From positions 164,689 through 228,688 of the forward strand of contig CAVOUB010000002.1 in assembly GCA_963699495.1 (NCBI GenBank): 64,000 nt of DNA, written 5' to 3'. A program made the translations under genes and the position numbers. The notes below the pieces were generated by a model. It ran no database searches, had not been told where the DNA came from, and saw only the letters and a program-made list of their open reading frames with translations. This DNA comes from JAIBJN01 sp963699495 (GTDB taxonomy: Bacteria > Actinomycetota > Thermoleophilia > Gaiellales > Gaiellaceae). This document shows, piece by piece, positions 1-8,016 of the stretch; position 1 is the first letter of the stretch; every line of letters begins with the position of its first letter.

Positions 1-2
1 CG

Positions 3-506
3 GCGCTCGAGAACGTCCTCGTCGGCATGCACCATCGTCTCAAGGGCGGCATCCTCGGCTCGATCTTCAGGCTCCCGCGCGTGCGCCGCGAGGAGAAGGA
101 GGCGCACGAGCAGGCCCACGAGCTGCTCGAGTTCTGCGGGCTCAAGAACCGCGACAACACGCTCGCGCGCAACCTGCCGTACGGCGACCAGCGCCGGCTC
201 GAGGTGGCTCGCGCCCTCGCGACCGGGCCGAAGCTCCTCCTGCTGGACGAGCCGACCGCCGGGATGAACCCGCAGGAGACGGCGGCGTTCACCGAGTTCG
301 TCGCCATGCTGCGCGAGACGCAGGGCCTGACGGTGCTCATGATCGAGCACGACATGAAGGTGGTCATGGGCATCTCCGACCGGGTGACCGTGCTCGACTA
401 CGGCGAGAAGATCGCGGAGGGGCCTCCCGCCGAGATCCAGAAGGACGAGCGCGTCATCGAGGCCTACCTCGGCAAGGCGGCGACCACGGGAGGGGAGGGC
501 TCGTGA
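3..506 (+). CDS. livG: Branched-chain amino acid ABC transporter, ATP-binding protein LivG (5' end missing)
   Basis: Energises high-affinity uptake of leucine, isoleucine and valine at the inner face of the membrane. The reading frame is already open at the window edge with ALENVLVGMHH, typical of the mid-part of LivG, so only the C-terminal half is present and the Walker A part lies outside the window. Visible are a degenerate signature (NLPYGDQRRLEVARAL), Walker B with its Glu (LLLLDEPTAGMN), the switch His (MIEHDMKVVMG) and the typical LivG tail AYLGK. It overlaps livF by 4 nt (GTGA), so the two form one operon. Function is secure at family level; the exact substrate is inferred from the LivG/LivF pairing. 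Confidence 0.93.
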   Translation, partial: ALENVLVGMHHRLKGGILGSIFRLPRVRREEKEAHEQAHELLEFCGLKNRDNTLARNLPYGDQRRLEVARALATGPKLLLLDEPTAGMNPQETAAFTEFVAMLRETQGLTVLMIEHDMKVVMGISDRVTVLDYGEKIAEGPPAEIQKDERVIEAYLGKAATTGGEGS

Positions 507-1315
507 GCGAGCAGGTCCCCGAGCCGCAGCAGGCGCCGGAGCAGCCGGCACCCCGAGCCCGCGATCCCGGCGCCCCGGCCGGCGGGCGGCGGCAACGGCA
601 ACGTCATCCTGGACGTCGACGACATCCACACGTACTACGGCTCCATCCACGCGCTCAAGGGCATCTCGATCCAGGTGAACGAAGGCGAGATCGTCACGCT
701 CATCGGCGCCAACGGCGCCGGCAAGTCGACGACGCTCCGCTCGATCAACGGCCTGAACCACCCGCGGCGCGGCACGATCAGCTTCAAGGGCGAGAACATC
801 ACGAGCGCCTCGCCGCACAAGATCGTGGCGCATGGGCGTGGCGCAGTCGCCCGAGGGCCGCAAGCTCTTCCCGCGCATGAGCGTCCTCGAGAACCTCGAG
901 ATGGGCGCGTTCCAGCGCAGCGACCGCTCGGAGATCAAGGACGACCTCGAGCGCGTCTACGACGCTCTTCCCGCGCCTCTCCGAGCGCAAGACGCAGAAG
1001 GCCGGGACGCTCTCGGGCGGCGAGCAGCAGATGGTGGCGATGGGCCGCGCGCTGATGGCCCGCCCGCAGCTGCTCATGCTCGACGAGCCCTCGATGGGCC
1101 TCGCGCCGATCTTCGTCGAGAGGATCTTCGAGATCGTCGTCGAGATCAACCAGCAGGGCACGCCGATCCTGCTCGTCGAGCAGAACGCCCTGATGGCGCT
1201 CGACGTCGCGAACCGCGGCTACGTCATGGAGACGGGCCACATCGCCCTCTCCGACGACGCGAAGGCGCTCGCCAAGAACCCGCAGGTCCGCAAGGCCTAC
1301 CTCGGCGAGGAATAG
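503..1315 (+). CDS. livF: Branched-chain amino acid ABC transporter, ATP-binding protein LivF (three frameshifts)
   Basis: Second ATPase of the same importer. The protein is readable only by joining frames. An N-terminal Pro/Ala-rich stretch leads into VDDIHTYYGSIHALKG with Walker A GANGAGKST. The frame then changes near 831 (GVAQSPEGRKLFPRMSV, the usual LivF block) and near 963 (LSGGEQQMVAMGRAL, LLMLDEPSMGLAPI, LVEQNA, ending AYLGEE). An earlier change lies between about 530 and 600. Each break is resolved by removing one base, for example the C before ATG near 831. All ABC motifs are intact once joined, so this is more likely sequence error than decay. Start is GTG at 503, overlapping livG. 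Confidence 0.88.
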
Positions 1316-1322
1316 CGCTCCC

Positions 1323-1340
1323 CGGCGCCTCCGGGCGCCG
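1323..1340 (+). terminator. Hairpin after livF, candidate terminator
   Basis: Perfect 7-bp stem CGGCGCC / GGCGCCG with tetraloop TCCG, 8 nt after the livF stop and before the polA promoter. A pyrimidine-rich stretch follows but there is no T run, so intrinsic termination is likely but unproven. Confidence 0.5.
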
Positions 1341-1364
1341 CTCGGCCGCTTCCTCCCAGGGCAC

Positions 1365-1370
1365 TAGACT
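1365..1370 (+). promoter_or_regulatory. -10 box of polA (leaderless)
   Basis: TAGACT, 6 nt before the polA ATG, so transcription would begin at or next to the start codon. No convincing -35 at the expected distance. The same TANNNT-N6-start arrangement recurs across this window. Confidence 0.55.
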
Positions 1371-1376
1371 CGGGGA

Positions 1377-3947
1377 ATGCCGAAGACGCTGACCGGCGCC
1401 GAGCTCCAGCTCGACGACGGCCCTGCGCGCGAGTCCGAGCTCTTCCTCGTCGACGGCAACAACCTCGCGTACAGGGCGTACTTCGCCCTGCCCGAGGAGC
1501 TGGCGACCACGGAGGGCTTCCCGACGAACGCGCTCCTGGGCTTCACGAACATGCTCTTCAAGCTCCTCTCCGACTACAAGCCGAAGGGCGTCGCGGTCGC
1601 CTGGGACACGAGCCCGGTGCATCGCAAGGAGCTCGACGCCGAGTACAAGATCGACCGGCGGCCGATGCCGGACCTCCTGCGGGAGCAGTTCCCGCACTTC
1701 CGCCCGATCGTCGAGGCCTTCGGGTACAAGAACCTGGAGTTCGAGGGCTGGGAGGCCGACGACGTCATCGCGACGCTCGCGACGCGGGCCGACGAGGCCG
1801 GGGTCAAGACGTGTGTCGTCTCGACCGACCGCGACGCCTTCCAGCTCTGCACCGAGAACGTCTGCCTGATGATGACGCCGCGCGGCGTCGCGGACGTCCA
1901 CGTCTACACGCCCGAGCGCGTCTTCGCGCGCTACGGCGTCACGCCCGAGCAGGTGCCGGACTTCATCGGGCTCAAGGGGGACACGTCCGACAACATCCCC
2001 GGCGTTCCGGGCATCGGGGACAAGACCGCGGGCCAGCTGATCTCGCAGTACGGCTCCCTCGAGGCTGTGCTCGAGCACGTGGACGAGCTCTCGCCGGGAC
2101 GCGCGAAGTCCCTCCGCGAGCACGCCGACCAGGCGCGGGCCTCGAAGGAGCTGGCGACGATGCGGCGCGACCTGTCTCTCGACGTCGACCCGGCGAAGCT
2201 CGTGCTCTCGCCGCCCGGACCGCTCGCAGCTCAAGGAGATCTTCCGCCGCTTCGAGTTCCGCAACCTGCTTCGCCGCGTGGACGAGCTGGACGAGGCGCT
2301 GCCGGCGGCGCCGGCCGAGGTCACGGGCGTCGGACGTCCCCTGGCGCGAAGGCGAGCTCGAGCCGGTCGTCGGCCCGGCGGCCCTGGCCGTGGAGGGCGA
2401 CCGCTTCGCGCTCGCGCGCGCCGGCGAGGAGGTGGTCGTCGGCGGGTGGACGCCCGATCTCGTCGGGCGCCTCCGCGACGCTGCCCTCGTCGTCCACGAC
2501 GCGAAGGCGTCCCGGCTCGAGGCGGTCGACGACACGCTGCTGATGGCCTACCTGATCGAGCCGGGACGCTCCTCGTACCTGCTGGACGACCTCGCCGCGG
2601 AGTACGGGGTGGAGCTCGTGCCCGAGCCGGCGGCGGACGAGGAGACGGCCGCGCTCGTCCGTCACGCCGCGGCGACGCTGCGCCTCGAGCCGCAGCTCCG
2701 CGCGCGGATCGCCGAGCGCGGTCTCGACCCGCTCTACCGGAACGTCGAGCTGCCGCTGACCGGTGTTCTCGCCGCCATGGAGGACGTCGGCGTGCGCATC
2801 GACACGTACCGCATGGGGGAGATCACGGCGCGCCTGGCCGATCGCGTCGAGGAGCTCGAGGCGCGGGCGCACGAGCTGGCCGGCGAGGATTTCATGCTCG
2901 GCTCGACCCAGCAGGTCGCGCGCATCCTCTTCGAGGTGCTCGGGCTGACCGCCGGGCGCAAGGGGAAGACCGGCTACTCGACCGACTCACGCGTGCTCCG
3001 CGGCGATCCGCGACGAGCACGAGATCGTGGCCGTGATCGAGGAGTGGCGAGAGTACTCGAAGCTCCTGAACACCTACCTCGAGCCGCTGCCGAGCCTGAT
3101 CTCCCCGGCCGACGGGCGCCTGCACACGCACTTCAACCAGGCGGTCGCGTCGACCGGACGGCTGTCCACCTCGAACCCGAACCTGCAGGCGATCCCGATC
3201 CGCACCGAGCTCGGCCGCGAGATCCGGAGCGCGTTCGTCGCCGAGCCGGGCTTCCGGCTCCTCTCGGCCGACTACTCCCAGGTCGAGCTGCGGATCCTCG
3301 CCCATGTCTCCGGCGAGCCGAAGCTCCGGGAGGCGTTCGCCGCCGGCGAGGACATCCACGCGGCGACGGCCGCCGAGGTGCTGGGGAAGGAGCGCTCCGA
3401 GCTGACGAAGGACGAGCGGAACGTGGCGAAGATGGTCAACTTCGGGATCATCTACGGCATCTCCTCGTTCGGGCTTTCGGAGAACCTCGACATCCCGCGC
3501 GAGGAGGCGCAGACCTATATCGACACGTACCTGGCGCGCTTCCCGCACGTCCAGGACTTCATCCAGCGGACGATCGAGCAGGCCGAGCGCGACGGCTACG
3601 TGACGACGCTGTTCGGCAGGCGGCGGCCGATTCCGGAGCTGAAGGCGCGGAACCGGCAGACGCGCTCGCTCGGCGAGCGCCTGGCGGTCAACTCGGTCAT
3701 GCAGGGGACGGCGGCGGACGTGATCAAGGCGGCCATGGTCGCCATCCACCGGCGCCTGCGCGAGGAGGGCCGCGCCGCGCGGCTCGTGCTCCAGGTGCAC
3801 GACGAGCTCCTGCTCGAGGTGCCCGAGGTCGAGACCTCGGCCGTGCGCGACCTGGTGCGCGAGGAGATGTGCGGCGCGTACCCGCTCGACCCGCCGATGA
3901 CGGTCGAGATCGGCGTCGGCGACGACTGGAACGAAGCGAAGAGCTGA
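1377..3947 (+). CDS. polA: DNA polymerase I (three frameshifts)
   Basis: Gap filling and primer removal in replication and repair. The N-terminal 5'-3' exonuclease (residues 1-290, LFLVDGNNLAYRAYFALP, GLKGDTSDNIPGVPGIG) is intact. A central 3'-5' exonuclease-like domain lacks the acidic D-x-E residues, so proofreading is probably absent, as in many actinobacterial and Thermus enzymes. The polymerase domain has motif A (DYSQVELRILAH), motif B (NFGIIYGIS) and motif C (QVHDELLLEV). One extra base near 2215, 2325 and 3000 breaks the frame; removing each restores a standard PolA of about 855 residues. Followed by rpsA and coaE, the usual actinobacterial order. Start set by the leaderless -10. Confidence 0.93.
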
Positions 3948-3954
3948 CCCCACC

Positions 3955-3986
3955 GGCCACGTCCTGGGTCTGACCCCTGGCATGGC
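3955..3986. repeat. Dispersed palindromic repeat, copy A (imperfect)
   Basis: Imperfect inverted repeat around the core GGGTCTGACCCC starting 8 nt after polA. It carries the same outer GGCCACGTC block as the copies at 4072, 51682 and 51795. The right arm has diverged (TGGCATGGC). See the findings for the family. Confidence 0.65.
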
Positions 3987-4071
3987 TCCCGTAGGCACGG
4001 CCCGCCCGGCGGCGCCCCCGGCCCGCCCGTGGCCGGGAGCCGAACCGCGGCGCGACACCGTCCCAGGTGGC

Positions 4072-4098
4072 CACGTCCGGGGTCTGACCCCGGACGTG
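4072..4098. repeat. Dispersed palindromic repeat, copy B
   Basis: Perfect 12-bp arms (CACGTCCGGGGT and its complement) around a CTG centre, 117 nt after copy A in the same orientation. The truncated acetyltransferase reading frame starts directly after its right arm. Could form a very stable hairpin in RNA or a cruciform in DNA. Confidence 0.85.
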
Positions 4099-4099
4099 C

Positions 4100-4343
4100 G
4101 AGAGCCCGGTCGAGGTCGGCTGGGTGCTCCACCGGGACTGGTGGGGGCGCGGCCTCGCGACCGAGGCGGGCGGTGCCGCCGTCGAGTGCTGGCGCGAGCA
4201 CCTCGCCGACCCGCAGCTCATCTCGATCACGACTCCCGGCGAACCGCCGCTCGCGGGCGGTCATGGAGCGTCTCGGCCTGACGGAGCGCGGCGAGACGCC
4301 CTGGCACGGCCACGACGTCGTCTGGTACGCGCTCGACCGCTGA
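4100..4343 (+). pseudogene. GNAT acetyltransferase remnant (5'-truncated, frameshifted)
   Basis: Only the C-terminal half of a RimJ/RimL-like N-acetyltransferase survives: SPVEVGWVLHRDWWGRGLAT is the acetyl-CoA binding part with the G-R-G-L/Y-A-T signature. After one extra base near 4240 it continues as NRRSRAVMERLGL to the stop. The N-terminal strands are missing. Upstream sequence is the palindromic repeat pair, not coding, so the gene was probably truncated by whatever deposited the repeats. Unlikely to be functional. Confidence 0.7.
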
Positions 4344-4345
4344 CC

Positions 4346-5365
4346 TCAGCTCCGGCGCCAGACGATCTCGGCCGCGCCGATCGGCCACTCGACGGGCTCG
4401 CTTGTCGCCGGCGAGGTCGTAGAACGTCACCTCCGTCGGCCCGCCGATCACGATCCAGCGGCCGTCCGGTGACCACGAGGCCGCATGGCCGGGGAAGATG
4501 GTGCCGCTCGGGCCGAGCTGGGAGCAGCCCGACGTCGAGCACGCGGATGCGGTCGCCGGCTCGGAACGCCGCCGAGCAGTTGTCCGGAGAGAGCTCCGGC
4601 AGCCGGCCCTCGTAGCGCGCGGGCAGATCGAGGGCGGCGGTCAGGCGGCGGCCGACGTATCGCTCGATCCGGCGTCCTTCGACGACGACGGCCACGGAGC
4701 CGTCGCTCCCGTAGTGGACGTGCGTGATCCCTCCCGAGGCCCGCAGCCCGGGGCGGTCGCCGATGTAGAGCCGGTCGCCCCGCGCATAGACGATCTCGCC
4801 CGCCGGCGTGTACGCGGCCGGGCACCCGTCCAGCTGCCGCCGCCGGCCGGCGAGCTCGAGGTCGATCCCCACGAGCCGGCGGTTGCACCAGGCAGCGCGC
4901 TGCCCGTCGTCGCTCCAGATGAGGAACCCGAAGGCCGCCTCCGAGGATCCCAGGTCGCGGTTGGGCCGGCCGAGGTCGAGGAAGCGGAACGGGACGGCGT
5001 CCCCCACCGGCTCCCCGACTCCGACCGCGACCTTCGCGGTCACCGGAGCGGCCCAGAGCTGGCAGGTCGAGCGCGCGACGACGTTCGGGAGCTCGAGCCC
5101 GGTCGGGAGGTCGAACTCGCGGATCGCGCACGAGCCCGTCTGGGCCAGCACGATGGAGCCGGGCGCACCGGTGACCGCCGGGAAGAACGCGCGACCGAGA
5201 TTCTCGTCCACCTCGGCCCCTGTCCCCGTCGGCTGGGTCTCGCCGGTCGCGGTCGTGGTCGGCCTGACCTCGATGCGGGTCTCGTCCGGAACGGAGGGAA
5301 TCCGCGAGGGCGATGCCGCCCACGAGCAGCACCGCGCCCAGGATGAGGAGGTCGCGGCCTTTCAC
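4346..5365 (-). CDS. Membrane-anchored TolB/WD40-like beta-propeller protein (three frameshifts)
   Basis: Starts with a short cytoplasmic stub and one membrane segment (LLILGAVLLVGGIALADS), followed after a Thr-rich linker by a propeller-like body with repeated short strands (WSDDGQRAAWCN, YTPAGEIVYARGDRLY, ELSPDNCSAAFRAGDRI, SWSPDGRWIVIGG). Function unknown; such proteins often act as extracellular scaffolds. One extra base at each of about 5288, 4530 and 4399 breaks the frame; joined, it ends in WRRS at 4346. GTG start at 5365 lies 9 nt from a TATAGC box on this strand that overlaps the rpsA -10, so the two genes share a divergent promoter. Confidence 0.7.
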
Positions 5366-5374
5366 GGAGTGCTG

Positions 5375-5382
5375 GCTATAAT
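5375..5382. promoter_or_regulatory. Shared divergent -10 for rpsA and the propeller gene
   Basis: TATAAT on the plus strand (5377-5382) lies 12 nt before the rpsA ATG. On the minus strand the overlapping TATAGC lies 9 nt before the GTG at 5365. Both transcripts would have very short or no leaders. No clear -35 boxes. Confidence 0.6.
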
Positions 5383-5394
5383 GCGCGATCCCGC

Positions 5395-6882
5395 ATGGTT
5401 TCGAACGACACGACTACCGAAGCAGACATCTCGAAGACAGACGACGACGTCTGGACCCGTGGTCCTGACGGCGAGCTGATCCCCGACTACGACTCCACCT
5501 TCCCCGTCATCAACGAGGGGGAGGTCGTGCGCGGCAAGGTCGTGCGCGTGGACAAGGACGAGGTCCTGGTCGACATCGGCTACAAGTCCGAAGGGGTCAT
5601 CCCAGTCTCCGAGCTCTCGATCCGCCGGTCGGTCAACCCGGCCGACGAGGTGAACCTCGGCGACGAGATCGACGCGCTCGTGATGACGAAGGAGGACGCC
5701 GAGGGGCGCCTGATCCTGTCGAAGAAGCGCGCCCGCTTCGAGATGGCGTGGAAGCGCATCGAGGGCGCTGCCGAGAGCGGCGAGCCCGTGGAGGGAATCG
5801 TCATCGAGGTCGTGAAGGGCGGGCTCATCCTCGACCTCGGCGTGCGCGGCTTCCTGCCCGCGTCCCTGGTCGACATCCGGCGCGTCCAGGACCTGGACGA
5901 GTTCATGAGCCAGACGCTGCGCTGCAAGGTGATCGAGCTGAATCGCAGCCGCAACAACGTCGTCCTCTCCCGCCGTGCGGTGCTCGAGGAGGAGCGGCGC
6001 GAGATGCGGCAGGCGATCCTCGACCGGCTCTCGCCCGGCGACGTCGTCGAGGGCACGATCTCGAACATCGTCGACTTCGGCGCGTTCGTCGACCTCGAGG
6101 GCATCGACGGCCTCATCCACATCTCCGAGCTCTCCTGGAGCCACGTCAACCATCCGTCCGAGCTGCTCGAGATCGGGCAGGAGGTCAAGGTCAAGGTGCT
6201 CGACATCGACCGCGACCGCCAGCGGATCTCGCTCGGGCTCAAGCAGACGCAGTCCGATCCGTGGCAGCAGGTCATCGACACCTACCAGCAGGGAGACGTC
6301 GTCGAGGGACGGGTCACGAAGGTCGTCACCTTCGGCGCGTTCGTCGAGGTCATCCCGGGCGTCGAGGGGCTCGTGCACATCTCCGAGCTCGCCGCGCATC
6401 ATGTCGAGAACCCACGTGAGGTCGTCCAGCAGGGCGAGACCCTCCGGGCGAAGATCATCGAGATGGACGCCGAGCGCCGGCGCCTCTCGCTGTCGCTCAA
6501 GCGCGTCGAGGACGGAGAGTCCGCGCGACCGGGCATCGGCGAGGACGCTCCCGAGCTCCGCCTCTCGGACGAGGTCTTCGTCGAGGGCGCCGCGGCAGAC
6601 GACGTCTCCGAGGCCGACCTGGAGGCCGCCGAGGAGTCTATCGTCGAGGAGGCGATCGCCGAGGCCGAGGACGAGGCCGTCGAGGAGGCGATCGTCGAAG
6701 AGGCGATCGTGGAGGCCGAGGTCGAGGCCGTCGCTGAGGAAGCGATCGCGGAGACCGAGACCGACGCTCCCGGCGAGCAGCAGGCCGAGGAAGGCGACCC
6801 GCCGGCTCCCGAAACGGGCCCCACGGTCGCGGACGAGGCTCCCGCCGAGGCCGGCGAGCCCGACGACGACGAGCCCCGGTAG
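5395..6882 (+). CDS. rpsA: 30S ribosomal protein S1
   Basis: Binds mRNA on the small subunit and helps recruit leadered and structured messages. Four S1 (OB-fold) repeats are visible at about residues 38-110, 125-200, 215-288 and 300-375; repeats 3 and 4 have the strong RNA-binding type sequences GTISNIVDFGAFVDL and GRVTKVVTFGAFVEV. From about residue 390 to 495 the protein is an acidic Ala/Glu/Val low-complexity tail, typical of actinobacterial S1. Four repeats rather than six also fits this phylum. coaE follows directly. The start is set by the near-leaderless TATAAT box; no Shine-Dalgarno is present. Confidence 0.97.
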   Translation: MVSNDTTTEADISKTDDDVWTRGPDGELIPDYDSTFPVINEGEVVRGKVVRVDKDEVLVDIGYKSEGVIPVSELSIRRSVNPADEVNLGDEIDALVMTKEDAEGRLILSKKRARFEMAWKRIEGAAESGEPVEGIVIEVVKGGLILDLGVRGFLPASLVDIRRVQDLDEFMSQTLRCKVIELNRSRNNVVLSRRAVLEEERREMRQAILDRLSPGDVVEGTISNIVDFGAFVDLEGIDGLIHISELSWSHVNHPSELLEIGQEVKVKVLDIDRDRQRISLGLKQTQSDPWQQVIDTYQQGDVVEGRVTKVVTFGAFVEVIPGVEGLVHISELAAHHVENPREVVQQGETLRAKIIEMDAERRRLSLSLKRVEDGESARPGIGEDAPELRLSDEVFVEGAAADDVSEADLEAAEESIVEEAIAEAEDEAVEEAIVEEAIVEAEVEAVAEEAIAETETDAPGEQQAEEGDPPAPETGPTVADEAPAEAGEPDDDEPR

Positions 6883-6892
6883 CCACCGCCCA

Positions 6893-7468
6893 GTCGCGGT
6901 AGCGATCACGGGCGGGATCGGAGCCGGCAAGTCGACGGCTCTACGCCTGTTCGCGAAGCACGGTGCCGCGGTGATCTCGAGCGACGAGATCGTGCACAGG
7001 CTGCTGCGCGAGGACCCCGCGGTGAAGGAGGCCGTCCTCGAGCGCTTCGGGCCAGAGGTGCTGGGCCCCGACGGCGAGATCGACCGCGCCAAGGTGGGAA
7101 AGGTCGTCTTCTCCGACCGGCCCGCGCTCGCCTGGCTCGAGCAGCTCCTCCATCCGCGCGTCGTCGCCGGCTACCTGAAGTGGCGCGAGGAGCTGGCCGA
7201 GCTTCCGACCCCGCCCGCGGTGTGCGTGACCGAGGTGCCGCTCCTCTACGAGGTCGGAGGTGAGACCCGCTTCGACAAGGTGGTCGTCGTCACCGCCTCG
7301 CCGGAGGTGCGGATCTCGCGTCGCATCGGCCCGCTGCGCGAGCGGGAGCAGCGCCTGCTTCCCGAGGAGGAGAAGCTGAAGCGGGCAGACTTCGCCTACG
7401 TCAACGACGGGACGCTCGCCGATCTCGACCAGTTCGTGTCCGGCGTGGTCGCCACTCTCTCCAGATGA
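6893..7468 (+). CDS. coaE: Dephospho-CoA kinase (start codon unresolved)
   Basis: Last step of coenzyme A synthesis, phosphorylating the 3'-hydroxyl of dephospho-CoA. Walker A is GGIGAGKST, followed by SSDEIVHRLL, LHPRV and VTEVPLLYE, all typical of CoaE; length about 190 residues is normal. The homologous region begins at VAVAITGGIG, encoded right after the rpsA stop, but no ATG, GTG, TTG or CTG precedes it in any nearby frame. Either a rare start is used or a base is wrong here. It overlaps the next gene by 4 nt (ATGA). Together with panB, panC and the DUF2520 gene at 26-29 kb this window holds several CoA-pathway genes. Confidence 0.85.
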   Translation, partial: VAVAITGGIGAGKSTALRLFAKHGAAVISSDEIVHRLLREDPAVKEAVLERFGPEVLGPDGEIDRAKVGKVVFSDRPALAWLEQLLHPRVVAGYLKWREELAELPTPPAVCVTEVPLLYEVGGETRFDKVVVVTASPEVRISRRIGPLREREQRLLPEEEKLKRADFAYVNDGTLADLDQFVSGVVATLSR

Positions 7469-8016
7469 GACTCGTCTTCAGCGGCGTGGTGCTCCTGGCC
7501 GCCCTCGCGGTGGGGGTCTTCTACGTTGAGGATACGAAGCCGGCCTGGTACGCGCGGCTCCGCTACCCGCTCGAGTACGAGCACATCGTCCGCGGGCACG
7601 CCGAGCAGTACGAGCTCGACCCGGCTCTGCTCGCCGCAGTCATCTACCGCGAGAGCAAGTTCGACCCCAACGCGCGCTCGTCCTCGGGCGCGCTGGGCCT
7701 CATGCAGCTCCTCCCCGACACGGCCGAAGGGATCGCGCAGCTCACCGGCGGCAACCGCTTCGAGGTCGACGACCTCTACGACCCGGAGATCAACGTCCGC
7801 TACGGCTCCTTCTACCTCCGCCGCCTCCTGCGCAAGTACGACGACGAGCGGCTCGCGCTGGCCGCGTACAACGCCGGGCAGGCCAACGTGGACGAATGGA
7901 TCGCCGAGGGCGAGGAGGGGATCCCCTTCCCGGAGACGCGCGAGTTCGTCGACAACGTCCTCGAGGCGCGCGACGTCTACGCGCGCGCCTACGCGGACGA
8001 GCTCGGGCTCGACTAG
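7465..8016 (+). CDS. Lytic transglycosylase (Slt-type), membrane-anchored
   Basis: Cleaves peptidoglycan glycan strands. One N-terminal membrane or signal segment (LVFSGVVLLAALAVGVFYV) precedes a C-type lysozyme-like SLT domain at about residues 45-170. The catalytic Glu is in YRESKFDPNARSSSGALGLM, followed by the conserved LLPDTAE and LALAAYNAGQANVDEW motifs. 183 residues, short for the family but complete. Start ATG overlaps the coaE stop (ATGA), so the genes are translationally coupled. Its 3' end overlaps the convergent sulfatase gene by 4 nt. Confidence 0.92.
   Translation: MRLVFSGVVLLAALAVGVFYVEDTKPAWYARLRYPLEYEHIVRGHAEQYELDPALLAAVIYRESKFDPNARSSSGALGLMQLLPDTAEGIAQLTGGNRFEVDDLYDPEINVRYGSFYLRRLLRKYDDERLALAAYNAGQANVDEWIAEGEEGIPFPETREFVDNVLEARDVYARAYADELGLD

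Noticed and set aside
3955..4098. Two spaced palindromes as a minimal CRISPR array
   Set aside because: Only two imperfectly matching copies 117 nt apart, no cas genes, and the same elements recur as a pair elsewhere in the opposite orientation.
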